A model generated the notes under the pieces. That model did no database searches. It was not told where the DNA came from and worked only from the letters and a program-made list of their open reading frames with translations. From JAFASC01 sp034669505 (GTDB taxonomy: Bacteria; Pseudomonadota; Alphaproteobacteria; Rhizobiales; Beijerinckiaceae): 64,000 nucleotides of DNA. The stretch covers positions 1 to 64,000 of the forward strand of contig JAXDNJ010000059.1 in assembly GCA_034669505.1 (NCBI GenBank), written 5' to 3'. Below, piece by piece: positions 9,568 to 17,284 of this stretch; the first letter of the stretch is position 1, and every line of letters begins with the position of its first letter. The position numbers and the translations under genes were made by a program.

Positions 9568-10185
9568 ATGATCGGCAAACTTTCCGGGGTCATCGATTCC
9601 TTCGGCGACGATTACCTCATCCTCGACGTGAACGGTGTCGGCTATATCGTGACCTGCTCGCCGCGCACGTTGCAACGCTTGCCGGCGCGGGGCGAAGCCG
9701 CCTCGCTCGCGATCGAGACGCAAGTGCGCGAAGATGCGATCCGGCTTTTCGGCTTCACCTCGGATGCCGAGCGCGACTGGTTCCGGCTGTTGCAAAGCGT
9801 GCAGGGCGTCGGCGCCAAGGTGGCGCTGGCGATCCTTGGCATTCTGTCGGCCGGCGAGCTCACGAGCGTGATCGGTACGCAGGACAAAGCCAGCGTCGCG
9901 CGCGCGCCGGGCGTCGGCCCGAAACTCGCGGCGCGCATCGTTGCCGAATTGAAGGACAAGGCGCCGGCGCTTGCCGCCGTCGATCCTCTAGTGGCGCGGC
10001 TTGCAGGGGAGGAGGAGGCAAAAAGAGCCCCCCGTCCGGTGCAGGATGCTATCTCTGCCCTCGTCAATCTCGGCTATGGCCGGCCGCAGGCGGCAGCCGC
10101 GATTGCTGCTAGCCTTAGCGCGCTCGGCGAGAGTGCCGAAGCGCCGGCGCTGATCCGCCGCGGACTAAAGGAATTGGCGCAGTGA
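9568..10185 (+). CDS. ruvA: Holliday junction branch migration protein RuvA
   Basis: 205 residues, the normal size. RuvA tetramers bind four-way DNA junctions and load the RuvB motor. The N-terminal OB-fold (MIGKLSGVIDSFGDDYLILDVNGVGY) is followed by helix-hairpin-helix motifs (LLQSVQGVGAKVALAIL and APGVGPKLAARIVAELKDK) and a C-terminal RuvB-binding domain (ISALVNLGYGRPQAAAAI). It starts 21 bp after the oxidoreductase gene. ruvC, often upstream of ruvA, is not in this position, and an opposite-strand gene separates it from ruvB. Confidence 0.95.
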   Translation: MIGKLSGVIDSFGDDYLILDVNGVGYIVTCSPRTLQRLPARGEAASLAIETQVREDAIRLFGFTSDAERDWFRLLQSVQGVGAKVALAILGILSAGELTSVIGTQDKASVARAPGVGPKLAARIVAELKDKAPALAAVDPLVARLAGEEEAKRAPRPVQDAISALVNLGYGRPQAAAAIAASLSALGESAEAPALIRRGLKELAQ

Positions 10186-10201
10186 ACCGCAACGGGCGGG
10201 A

Positions 10202-10780
10202 CTAAAGGACCTCGCGGTAAATCTCTGAAATGGCAATATCGAAATCGATCGCGGGCAAGCTGAGGACGGCGTCCGCATTGTTAAGCGAAGATCTCTGTAG
10301 CCATCCTCCCTCGGCTCGATCGAGTACGTCCACCTGTATGCGATCGCGTTCAATCAGCACATAGTGCTCCAAGCTGGGGAGACGCTGATACAGGGCCCAC
10401 TTTTCGATTCGATCGCGTTGCACGGAGCCTTTCGAAATGACCTCGAATAAAACGACCGGATCATCGAGAGAAGTGGCTTCCGGCGGAAGCTCGCCGCAAC
10501 GAACCATCACATCGGGAAATACTGCTAGATCCAAAAACCTTTGTTTCAGCCAAAAGGTCTCGTCGAATGGCCGGCATGGGGAGTCCTTGGCACGCAAGCC
10601 AACCAGCAAAGCAGACGAGAGATTTGCAACAATTCGATTGTGCTCCCAGCGCGCGCCAACCATGCCGCGGATCACACGTCCGCCAATCAGCTCCCATTTT
10701 TCATCCGCGGGTTTATCGAGCAGGAGCTCCTCGAAATCATCGAGGTCCATGGTCTCGAAGCCCTTCTGCGGGCGCACCAT
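10202..10780 (-). CDS. Uma2-family (DUF820) putative endonuclease
   Basis: A 192-residue protein of the Uma2/DUF820 family, which has a PD-(D/E)XK restriction-endonuclease-like fold. Visible motifs: WELIGGRVIRGMVGARWEHN near the N-terminus, a catalytic-type segment LAVFPDVMVRCGE, DDPVVLFEVISKGSVQRDRIEKWALYQ, and LEHYVLIERDR. The start at 10780 (MVRPQKGFE) is chosen because GGAGGACAGGCG precedes it; the frame itself stays open further upstream in the shadow of ruvB. The biological role of the family is unsettled. It is inserted between ruvA and ruvB in the opposite orientation and looks like a mobile cargo-type gene. Confidence 0.85.
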   Translation of the reverse strand: MVRPQKGFETMDLDDFEELLLDKPADEKWELIGGRVIRGMVGARWEHNRIVANLSSALLVGLRAKDSPCRPFDETFWLKQRFLDLAVFPDVMVRCGELPPEATSLDDPVVLFEVISKGSVQRDRIEKWALYQRLPSLEHYVLIERDRIQVDVLDRAEGGWLQRSSLNNADAVLSLPAIDFDIAISEIYREVL

Positions 10781-10865
10781 CGCCTGTCCTCCGCCTGAGA
10801 AGCCAAGTATACAGCAAGATCGGCCCTTGGGAATCAGTCCCATCGAGCGAAGTTGACGGGACTTA

Positions 10866-11906
10866 ATGCCCTCCACCCCCCGCCGCCTCGTCACCCCGGA
10901 GGAGCGCACCGAGGACCACGACGCGTCGCTCAGGCCGCAGACGCTCGCCGATTTCACCGGCCAGGAGGCGGCGCGCAAGAACCTGAAAGTCTTTGTCGAG
11001 GCGGCCAAGGCGCGCAAGGACGCGCTCGATCACGTGCTCTTCGTCGGCCCGCCTGGGCTCGGCAAAACCACGCTGGCGCAGATCGTTGCGCGGGAGCTTG
11101 GGGTGAATTTCCGGGCGACCTCGGGCCCCGTAATCGTAAAGGCGGGCGATCTTGCCGCGCAACTCACCAATCTCGAAGAGCGCGATGTGCTGTTCATCGA
11201 CGAGATCCACCGGCTCAATCCGGCGATCGAGGAAATCCTTTATCCCGCGATGGAGGATTTTCAGCTTGATCTTATTATCGGCGAGGGGCCGGCGGCGCGC
11301 TCTGTCAAAATCGATCTCGCCAGGTTCACGCTGATCGGCGCGACGACCCGCGCCGGCCTTTTGACGACGCCGCTGCGCGACCGTTTCGGCATTCCGATCC
11401 GGCTGAATTTTTACACCATCGAAGAGCTGGAGAAAATCGTTAAGCGCGGCGCGCGCGTCCTCGCCGTGGCAATGTCGGAGCAGGGCGCCAATGAAATCGC
11501 GCGGCGCGCGCGCGGCACGCCGCGCATCGCCGGACGCCTCCTGCGGCGCGTGCGCGATTTCGCTGTCGTGGACGGCGCGGCGACCATCGACCGTGCCGTC
11601 GCCGACCGGGCCTTGCGCATGCTCGACGTCGACGCGATCGGGCTCGACCAGATGGATCGCCGCTACCTCGAGACGATCGCGATTTCCTTCGGCGGCGGGC
11701 CGGTGGGAATCGAGACGATCGCTGCGGCTTTGTCGGAGCCCCGCGACGCGATTGAGGAAATCATCGAACCGTTCCTCATCCAGCAAGGCTTTCTGCAGCG
11801 CACCCCGCGCGGCCGCGTGCTGACCGGCCATGCTTTCCGGCATCTCGGCCTTGCCGAGCCGGCGCGCCCGATGGCGCAATTCGGGCTCTTTGCGGAGGAG
11901 GAGTGA
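10866..11906 (+). CDS. ruvB: Holliday junction DNA helicase RuvB
   Basis: 346 residues, full length. A hexameric AAA+ ATPase that drives branch migration with RuvA. Visible: the N-terminal signature LRPQTLADFTGQEAARKNLKV, Walker A GPPGLGKTTLAQ, Walker B DVLFIDEIHRLN, sensor 1 TLIGATTRAGLL, arginine-finger region TPLRDRFGIPIRLNFY, and the C-terminal winged helix ending TPRGRVLTGHAFRHLGL. ybgC follows after 3 bp, so the two are co-transcribed. Transcription from ruvA would have to read antisense through the Uma2 gene, or ruvB has its own promoter inside that region. Confidence 0.96.
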   Translation: MPSTPRRLVTPEERTEDHDASLRPQTLADFTGQEAARKNLKVFVEAAKARKDALDHVLFVGPPGLGKTTLAQIVARELGVNFRATSGPVIVKAGDLAAQLTNLEERDVLFIDEIHRLNPAIEEILYPAMEDFQLDLIIGEGPAARSVKIDLARFTLIGATTRAGLLTTPLRDRFGIPIRLNFYTIEELEKIVKRGARVLAVAMSEQGANEIARRARGTPRIAGRLLRRVRDFAVVDGAATIDRAVADRALRMLDVDAIGLDQMDRRYLETIAISFGGGPVGIETIAAALSEPRDAIEEIIEPFLIQQGFLQRTPRGRVLTGHAFRHLGLAEPARPMAQFGLFAEEE

Positions 11907-11909
11907 TCG

Positions 11910-12326
11910 GTGTCTGCGCACCGCCATGTCATCCGCGTCTACTACGAGGACACGGATTTCTCCGGCTCAGTCTATCACGCATCGTATCTGCGCTTCATGG
12001 AGCGCGGGCGAACCGAGCTCCTGCGCTCGCTCGATATCCACCAGGCCGCGACTCATGCCGGGAAAGCGGGCCCGGCTTTCGGCTTTGTCGTGCGGGCGAT
12101 GAAGATTGATTTTCGGAAGCCCGCGCGCATGGATGATGTGATCGCGGTCGACACAGACGTGATCCGCGTCGGAGGAGCGTCGGCCGAACTTGCACAACGT
12201 ATCCTGCGCGGCGGCGAGGTCCTTGTGACCGCGGAGGTGCGCGTCGCCGCCGTCGCGAATGGCCGCGCATTCCGTATGCCGGCCGAAATCCGCGCAAAGC
12301 TGCGAGCAGCCGCGCTACCGAGCTAA
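11910..12326 (+). CDS. ybgC: YbgC-like acyl-CoA thioesterase
   Basis: A 138-residue hot-dog-fold thioesterase with the 4-hydroxybenzoyl-CoA thioesterase-type active-site signature YYEDTDFSGSVYHASYLRFMERGR. In many bacteria ybgC heads the tol-pal operon. The start is GTG with GGAGGAG overlapping the end of ruvB. The gene order ruvA-ruvB-ybgC normally continues into tolQ in alphaproteobacteria; here the following gene is an opposite-strand tautomerase, so the tol-pal genes must lie elsewhere. The stop codons of the two convergent genes overlap by 4 bp. Confidence 0.88.
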   Translation: MSAHRHVIRVYYEDTDFSGSVYHASYLRFMERGRTELLRSLDIHQAATHAGKAGPAFGFVVRAMKIDFRKPARMDDVIAVDTDVIRVGGASAELAQRILRGGEVLVTAEVRVAAVANGRAFRMPAEIRAKLRAAALPS

Positions 12327-12706
12327 TCCGCATATTGCGCGATACCGTTGCCGAACGACCAGTTCTCCTTGACGACCTCGACCAGATTGATGAACACGTC
12401 TTCCCGCCGCAGCCCGGGGCTTTGCGCAAGCTTCTCCGCGATGCGCGCAAACAGCGCCTTCTTCTGCTCGACGGTTCGCGTGTTGCTCACCGTGATCTGC
12501 AGGATGACGAGATCGTCGCTGCGTTCAATTCCCACATAGGTTCGGCTAAAGATGAAATCATCTTCGTCGTGCTCGCTGACGGTGATGAAGCGATCCTCCT
12601 CCGGCACGTTGAATGTCTCGCGCAAAGCGGTGTATACGCCCTCTGCGACCGCCTTACGGTAGCTGGCGTACTTGCCGCTTCTAAGCGAGATGCGGACCAG
12701 CGGCAT
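12323..12706 (-). CDS. Tautomerase-family protein
   Basis: A 127-residue protein beginning MPLVRISL; after removal of Met the N-terminal proline would be the catalytic base typical of the tautomerase (4-oxalocrotonate tautomerase/MIF) superfamily. Segments SGKYASYRKAVAEGVYTAL and VEQKKALFARIAEKLAQ are the two helices expected after the first strand of each beta-alpha-beta unit, so this looks like the longer two-unit type. The tail VEVVKENWSFGNGIAQY matches family members annotated as tautomerase enzymes. The substrate is unknown. It is monocistronic by context, lying downstream of the 6S RNA candidate on the same strand. Confidence 0.8.
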   Translation of the reverse strand: MPLVRISLRSGKYASYRKAVAEGVYTALRETFNVPEEDRFITVSEHDEDDFIFSRTYVGIERSDDLVILQITVSNTRTVEQKKALFARIAEKLAQSPGLRREDVFINLVEVVKENWSFGNGIAQYAD

Positions 12707-12754
12707 GGGCTATCTCCGTGGTTGGTGCGGCGAAACGTTAGGGGTCGGACCGCG

Positions 12755-12890
12755 TCAAAAAGAAGCCTCGGACACGACGGGGAGGATTGTCATCCTGCTC
12801 GAAGAAAGCGAGTACAATCTCGCGAGACCGAGCACCTCAACGCGCTTCACTCGTTTGTCACGTCCATCGCGCAGAACAGCAGCGCCGGAG
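12755..12890 (-). ncRNA. ssrS: 6S RNA candidate downstream of zapA
   Basis: The 200-bp gap after zapA has no credible gene but on the minus strand can form a long imperfect rod. A 9-bp closing helix pairs GGACGUGAC (12857-12865) with GUCGUGUCC (12770-12778). Inside lie further short hairpins (for example GGAU-GACA-AUCC) and an open central region with GAGGUGCUCGGUC, similar to the E. coli 6S segment GAGCAUGCUCGGUCC. A run of five U follows at 12757-12761. 6S RNA is a long bulged hairpin that sequesters RNA polymerase, and its position next to zapA is widely conserved. Ends are approximate. Confidence 0.5.
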
Positions 12891-12912
12891 GGGGAGCCGA
12901 GACCCGCTGATC

Positions 12913-13281
12913 TCAGGCGCGCGAAGTATCACGCATCTTATGCGCAATACGTTCGATCCTTTGCGCCGCCTCGCCGAGGGCGGAGGCCAGGCGGTCCTGC
13001 TTGTTTGTGCTCTGCACCTCGCGTGACCGGATGGCGCCATCTGCTTCAGCAAGCCGCTCCTTGAGTTCGCCCATCTGGCGCTGCGCTTCAGCGAGTTCGT
13101 CGGCGAGTGTCAGAGCTGCCATAACAACGATGCGCTGATCGCCGATCTCGCCGAACGAGGCACGTAATCCTGCGATCCGCGTGTCGAAGTCGCGCGCGAG
13201 ATGTTCAAGCCGCGCTTCCTCGCCATCGTCGCAGGCCATGCGGTAGGTGCGGCCGGCTATGGTAACGACAACCTGGGCCAT
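12913..13281 (-). CDS. zapA: Cell division protein ZapA
   Basis: A 122-residue protein with the ZapA pattern: an N-terminal beta segment (QVVVTIAGRTYRMACDDGEEARLEHLARDFD) followed by a long coiled coil (ADELAEAQRQMGELKERLAEAD). ZapA stabilises FtsZ protofilaments at the division site. Its ATG overlaps the stop of the upstream DUF4164 gene (ATGA), showing translational coupling. The Q- and R-rich tail is a normal variable region. A 6S RNA candidate follows, repeating the familiar zapA-ssrS neighbourhood. Confidence 0.88.
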   Translation of the reverse strand: MAQVVVTIAGRTYRMACDDGEEARLEHLARDFDTRIAGLRASFGEIGDQRIVVMAALTLADELAEAQRQMGELKERLAEADGAIRSREVQSTNKQDRLASALGEAAQRIERIAHKMRDTSRA

Positions 13282-13601
13282 CAGCGATGATTCCGGCTGG
13301 CAGGCTCGGTGGGCTCCCGAGCGCTAAGGAGGGCCCGCACCGTTGCACCCGCGGCCTCGAGGCGCCGGGAGACATCCTCCGCCGCGTTCTGGAGAGAGCG
13401 ATTGCGGGCAAGCGCCCCATCGAGCTCGATGGCGAGGCGGGATCGGTCGTCCTGCAGGACCGAGAGCGCCTCATCTCCCTCCGCGCGCCGTGACTCCGCC
13501 TCCGAACGCGCCTCCGCGGCTTGCTCGAGCAGATCAAGCGCTCGCGAAAGCCGCTCGAGCGCAGCATCGATCGCGTCGCCGCGCGCCATCTGTGCCACCA
13601 T
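13281..13601 (-). CDS. DUF4164-family coiled-coil protein
   Basis: A protein of about 106 residues made almost entirely of coiled coil (AIDAALERLSRALDLLEQ, DDRSRLAIELDGALARN). From memory, DUF4164 proteins regularly sit directly upstream of zapA in Hyphomicrobiales, which fits this position; a role alongside ZapA in division is inferred from that linkage. The start is uncertain: MVAQMARGD at 13601 or the inner ATG at 13589. The longer frame reaching 14171 is antisense to gap and is not real. The 250 bp upstream is shared with the divergent glycolytic operon. Confidence 0.7.
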   Translation of the reverse strand: MVAQMARGDAIDAALERLSRALDLLEQAAEARSEAESRRAEGDEALSVLQDDRSRLAIELDGALARNRSLQNAAEDVSRRLEAAGATVRALLSAREPTEPASRNHR

Positions 13602-13695
13602 CCTCGCGGTATTAGGCCGTGCAGGCCTGAAAGGGTCAATGCGCGGAAAGCCGCCATCCCCTGAGATCGGTGGCGAAATCTCGAGCAGGCTCGCG

Positions 13696-13723
13696 TTGAC
13701 AGGGGTCGGCGACCTGTTATCAG
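13696..13723 (+). promoter_or_regulatory. Sigma-70-type promoter candidate for gap-pgk-fba
   Basis: A perfect -35 box TTGACA (13696-13701) and, 16 bp on, TATCAG (13718-13723) as a fair -10 box, in the intergenic region about 130 bp before the gap start codon. Housekeeping promoters of Hyphomicrobiales tolerate a weak -10. No second good match was seen in this gap. The leader would be about 120 bases. Confidence 0.4.
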
Positions 13724-13851
13724 GCGCCAGCCTCGCTATTTCAGCGGCCTCAAGCGTCTTTTTCCGCCCCTTTGCGTCGCTGACCGGGATGCGATCCCTA
13801 TATCGGCGCTTGTGGCCGGCGGCCGGCGCGACCGGCGACACGGAGAAGAAA

Positions 13852-14859
13852 ATGACGGTCAAGGTGGCGATCAACGGCTTTGGGCGAATCGGCCGCAACG
13901 TCCTGCGGGCGATCGTCGAGTCCGGGCGCAAGGACATCGAAGTCGTGGCCGTCAACGACCTCGGCCCGGTCGAAACCAATGCGCATCTCCTGCGCTTCGA
14001 TTCTGTCCACGGCCGCTTCCCGAGCGAGGTCTCGGTAGAAGGCGATTCGCTCGTGGTCGATGGCCAGAAGATCAGGGTGACCGCGATCCGCAATCCCGGC
14101 GAGCTGCCGCATAAGGAGCTTGGCGTCGACATCGCGCTCGAATGCACGGGGATTTTCACCTCGAAGGACAAGGCGAAAGTGCATCTGGATGCCGGCGCGA
14201 AGCGCGTGCTGGTGTCGGCCCCGGCGGACGGCGCCGATCTGACCGTCGTCTATGGCGTCAACCACGACAAGCTGACGAAGGAGCACCTCGTCGTGTCGAA
14301 TGCGTCGTGCACGACGAACTGCCTCGCGCCTGTCGCCAAGGTCATGAACGACGCGATCGGCATCGAGAAGGGCTTCATGACGACGGTGCATTCCTATACA
14401 AACGATCAGCCCTCGCTCGATCAGATACACAAGGATCTCTATCGTGCGCGCGCCGCGGCTTTGTCAATGATCCCGACATCGACGGGCGCCGCGAAGGCGG
14501 TCGGCCTCGTGCTGCCGGAGCTCAACGGCAAGCTCGACGGCGTCGCCATTCGCGTGCCGACACCAAATGTCTCGGTGGTGGATTTCAAGTTTGTCGCGAA
14601 GCGCTCCACCAACAAAGAGGAAATCACCGAAGCGGTGAAGCGCGCGGCGAAGCAAGAGCTCAAGGGCATTCTCGGCTACACCGAGCAGCCGAACGTGTCG
14701 ATCGACTTCAACCACGATCCGCATTCGTCCGTGTTCCACGTCGACCAGACCAAGGTTCTGGATGGAACGCTCGTCCGCGTCATGTCGTGGTACGACAACG
14801 AATGGGGCTTTTCGAATCGCATGGCCGACACGGCGGTCGCGATGGGGAAGTTGGTATAA
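13852..14859 (+). CDS. gap: Glyceraldehyde-3-phosphate dehydrogenase, type I
   Basis: 335 residues, full length. It converts glyceraldehyde 3-phosphate, NAD(P)+ and phosphate to 1,3-bisphosphoglycerate in glycolysis/gluconeogenesis. Rossmann start VKVAINGFGRIGRNVLR; active-site Cys153 in SNASCTTNCLAP; downstream motifs TVHSYTNDQPSLD and SWYDNEWGFSNRM are intact. The ATG at 13852 is preceded by GGAGAAGAAA, so the 181 extra in-frame codons upstream are not used. First gene of the gap-pgk-fba operon; pgk follows after 25 bp. Confidence 0.97.
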   Translation: MTVKVAINGFGRIGRNVLRAIVESGRKDIEVVAVNDLGPVETNAHLLRFDSVHGRFPSEVSVEGDSLVVDGQKIRVTAIRNPGELPHKELGVDIALECTGIFTSKDKAKVHLDAGAKRVLVSAPADGADLTVVYGVNHDKLTKEHLVVSNASCTTNCLAPVAKVMNDAIGIEKGFMTTVHSYTNDQPSLDQIHKDLYRARAAALSMIPTSTGAAKAVGLVLPELNGKLDGVAIRVPTPNVSVVDFKFVAKRSTNKEEITEAVKRAAKQELKGILGYTEQPNVSIDFNHDPHSSVFHVDQTKVLDGTLVRVMSWYDNEWGFSNRMADTAVAMGKLV

Positions 14860-14884
14860 CCCGCGCATCTGTAGAGATGACGCG

Positions 14885-16090
14885 ATGAACAACGCTTTTC
14901 GTACGCTCGACGACGTTGACGTAAGAGGGAAACGCGTTCTCGTGCGCGTCGATCTCAACGTGCCGATGGAGAGCGGCAAGGTCAGTGATGCGACGCGCAT
15001 CGACCGCATCCTGCCGACGATCCGTGAGACTGCGGAGAAGGGCGGCAAGGTCATGCTGCTTGCGCATTTCGGCCGTCCGAAAGGCGGGCCGGATGAAGCG
15101 AATTCGCTAAAGCCGATTGCGCCGGTCCTGGCGCAGCATCTCGGCAAGGCGGTGGCGTTCGCAGTCGATTGCGTCGGCGAGGCTGCAAAAGCTGCAATCG
15201 CCAAACTGCGCGATGGCGATGTCCTGCTTCTTGAGAACACGCGTTTCCACAAAGGGGAAGAGAAGAACGATCCCGCTTTTGTCGACGCGCTTGCTGAACT
15301 CGGCGACATCTATGTCAGCGATGCTTTCTCCGCCGCTCACCGTGCACATGCCTCGACCGAAGGACTGGCGCACAAACTTCCGGCCTATGCCGGACGCACG
15401 ATGCAGGCGGAGCTTGAGGCGCTCGGCAAGGCGCTCGACAATCCCGTGCGGCCGGTGATGGCCGTCGTCGGCGGTGCGAAAATCTCGACGAAGCTCGAAC
15501 TCATCGGCAATCTCTTGAAGAAGGTCGATATTTTGACGATCGGCGGCGCGATGGCGAACACGTTTCTCGCGGCCGGCGGCAAAGAGATCGGCAAATCGCT
15601 CTGCGAGCATGATCTTCTTGATACGGCGCGTAGTATCCTGAAAGAGGCGGCAGCGGGATCGTGTCGCATCGTTTTGCCGGTTGATGCGACGGTGGCGCAG
15701 GAATTCAAGGCGCAGGCCGTCTCGCATGTCGTCGACGTGGATCATGTCGGCGCTGGCGATATGATTCTCGACATCGGACCGAAGAGCATCGATGCCGTCT
15801 GCCGGCTGCTGAAGGATGTGAAAACGCTCGTCTGGAACGGACCTTTCGGTGCGTTCGAGCTTAAGCCGTTCGATAAAGGTACGGTCGACGTGGCGCGGGC
15901 GGCAGCGCGCCTCACACAGGAAGGCGCGCTCCTCTCTGTCGCAGGCGGCGGTGATACGGTCGCCGCGCTGAACCACGCCGGCGTTGCGGATAAGTTCACC
16001 TATGTCTCGACCGCCGGGGGCGCATTTCTGGAGTGGCTCGAAGGCAAGACGCTGCCGGGCGTCGCGGCGTTGCGGACCGCCTCGACCTGA
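14885..16090 (+). CDS. pgk: Phosphoglycerate kinase
   Basis: 401 residues, normal for bacteria. It transfers phosphate from 1,3-bisphosphoglycerate to ADP. N-terminal signature KRVLVRVDLNVPM, substrate-loop histidine motif LLAHFGRPKGG, DAFSAAHRAHAS, hinge segment GGAKISTKLELI, nucleotide-binding WNGPFGAFE and the C-terminal GGGDTVAAL are all present. The start MNNAFRTLDDV at 14885 follows GAGATGACGCG; the longer in-frame extension lies inside gap. Middle gene of the glycolytic operon. Confidence 0.97.
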   Translation: MNNAFRTLDDVDVRGKRVLVRVDLNVPMESGKVSDATRIDRILPTIRETAEKGGKVMLLAHFGRPKGGPDEANSLKPIAPVLAQHLGKAVAFAVDCVGEAAKAAIAKLRDGDVLLLENTRFHKGEEKNDPAFVDALAELGDIYVSDAFSAAHRAHASTEGLAHKLPAYAGRTMQAELEALGKALDNPVRPVMAVVGGAKISTKLELIGNLLKKVDILTIGGAMANTFLAAGGKEIGKSLCEHDLLDTARSILKEAAAGSCRIVLPVDATVAQEFKAQAVSHVVDVDHVGAGDMILDIGPKSIDAVCRLLKDVKTLVWNGPFGAFELKPFDKGTVDVARAAARLTQEGALLSVAGGGDTVAALNHAGVADKFTYVSTAGGAFLEWLEGKTLPGVAALRTAST

Positions 16091-16134
16091 AGCCCGCGCA
16101 CCCGATATTCTATAAGCCATCAGGGGAGATCGCG

Positions 16135-17160
16135 ATGAACAAGGACCAGCTCGTAAAGATCGCCAAAGCCATGGTTGCGGGAGGGAAGGGCATCCTCGCG
16201 GCGGATGAAAGCTCCGGCACGATCAAGAAGCGCTTTGATGCGATCGGCGTGGAGTCGACGCCGGATACGCGGCGCGATTATCGCGAGTTCATGTTCCGCA
16301 GCATGGAGGCAATGAAGAACCATATCTCCGGCGTGATTCTGTACGACGAGACGATCCGTCAAAAGGCCAAAGACGGCACGCCGCTAGTCCAGCTGATCGA
16401 AGCGGCGGGCGCGATTCCCGGCATCAAGGTCGATGAAGGCGCAAAGCCGCTGCCGAACTATCCCGGCGAGACGATCACCGAAGGTCTCGACGGCCTCGCC
16501 GGCCGGCTGAAAGAATATTACGATCTCGGCGCCCGCTTCGCGAAATGGCGCGCGGTCATTGACATCGCCGACGGCATTCCGACGGATTACGCGGTGAAAG
16601 CGAACGCGCATGCGCTCGGGCGTTACGCGGCGTTGTGTCAGGAAGCCGATATCGTGCCGATCGTCGAGCCGGAAGTGCTGATGGACGGCGCGCACGATCT
16701 CGACCGTTGTTATGAGGTCACTGAGTTCGTGTTGCGCACCGTGTTCGATGAACTGTTCGCAGCGCGCGTGTTCCTCGAAGGCAGCGTGCTGAAGCCGAAC
16801 ATGGTCATCTCGGGAAAGAAATCGGCCAAGCAGGCGTCGCCGGATCAGATCGCCGAGGCGACGGTGCAGCTGTTCAAGCGCTGCGTGCCGGTGGCGGTGC
16901 CCGGCATTGCCTTCCTGTCCGGCGGCCAATCTGACGTTGAGGCGACGGCCAATCTGGACGCGATCAACCGCCTCGGCCCGCTGCCGTGGGCGATCACTTT
17001 CAGCTATGGCCGCGCGCTGCAGGCGGCGCCGCAGAAGGCCTGGTCCGGCAAGCCCGGCAATGTCGCGGCGGCGCAGGCGGCCTTCGCACATCGCGCCCGC
17101 ATGAACGGCCTCGCCGCGCAGGGCCGCTGGTCGCAGGATCAGGAGAAGGCCGCGGCCTGA
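16135..17160 (+). CDS. fba: Fructose-bisphosphate aldolase, class I
   Basis: 341 residues. It reversibly cleaves fructose 1,6-bisphosphate. This is the eukaryote-like Schiff-base (class I) type, not the zinc class II enzyme: GILAADESSGTIKKRF at the N-terminus and the active-site lysine Lys220 in VFLEGSVLKPNMV, then IAFLSGGQSDVEAT. The ATG follows AGGGGAGATCGCG, 44 bp after pgk. Gap-pgk-fba with a class I aldolase is a common alphaproteobacterial arrangement. It closes the operon. Confidence 0.96.
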   Translation: MNKDQLVKIAKAMVAGGKGILAADESSGTIKKRFDAIGVESTPDTRRDYREFMFRSMEAMKNHISGVILYDETIRQKAKDGTPLVQLIEAAGAIPGIKVDEGAKPLPNYPGETITEGLDGLAGRLKEYYDLGARFAKWRAVIDIADGIPTDYAVKANAHALGRYAALCQEADIVPIVEPEVLMDGAHDLDRCYEVTEFVLRTVFDELFAARVFLEGSVLKPNMVISGKKSAKQASPDQIAEATVQLFKRCVPVAVPGIAFLSGGQSDVEATANLDAINRLGPLPWAITFSYGRALQAAPQKAWSGKPGNVAAAQAAFAHRARMNGLAAQGRWSQDQEKAAA

Positions 17161-17226
17161 AGCGCACAACGCCCATGTCGAGCGGCCTGACAAGGTCTGG
17201 GCGCTGTTCGTGTCATTCCTGGAAAT

Positions 17227-17241
17227 GAACGCAGCGCGAAC
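17227..17241 (+). promoter_or_regulatory. LexA-like direct repeat GAAC-N7-GAAC
   Basis: GAAC at 17227-17230 and again at 17238-17241 with exactly seven bases between, which is the alphaproteobacterial SOS-box pattern. It lies about 175 bp before the regulator gene at 17416. One such match is expected by chance in a sequence of this length, so support is weak. Confidence 0.25.
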
Positions 17242-17251
17242 AGCTTAGTGG

Positions 17252-17267
17252 TTAATTATTGGTTAAC
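17252..17267 (+). promoter_or_regulatory. CtrA box upstream of the FtcR-like gene
   Basis: TTAATTATTGGTTAAC is a perfect match to the CtrA consensus TTAA-N7-TTAAC. It is in the intergenic region 149 bp before the start codon at 17416. CtrA is the alphaproteobacterial cell-cycle master regulator and commonly controls flagellar hierarchy genes. By base composition such a site should be rare in a GC-rich 64-kb window. Confidence 0.55.
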
Positions 17268-17284
17268 GCGAGCCACAACTCCAC

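Noticed and set aside
13309..13851. 181-codon N-terminal extension of gap
   Set aside because: It is antisense to DUF4164 and the intergenic promoter region, has no similarity to the family, and a good ribosome site (GGAGAAGAAA) marks the ATG at 13852.
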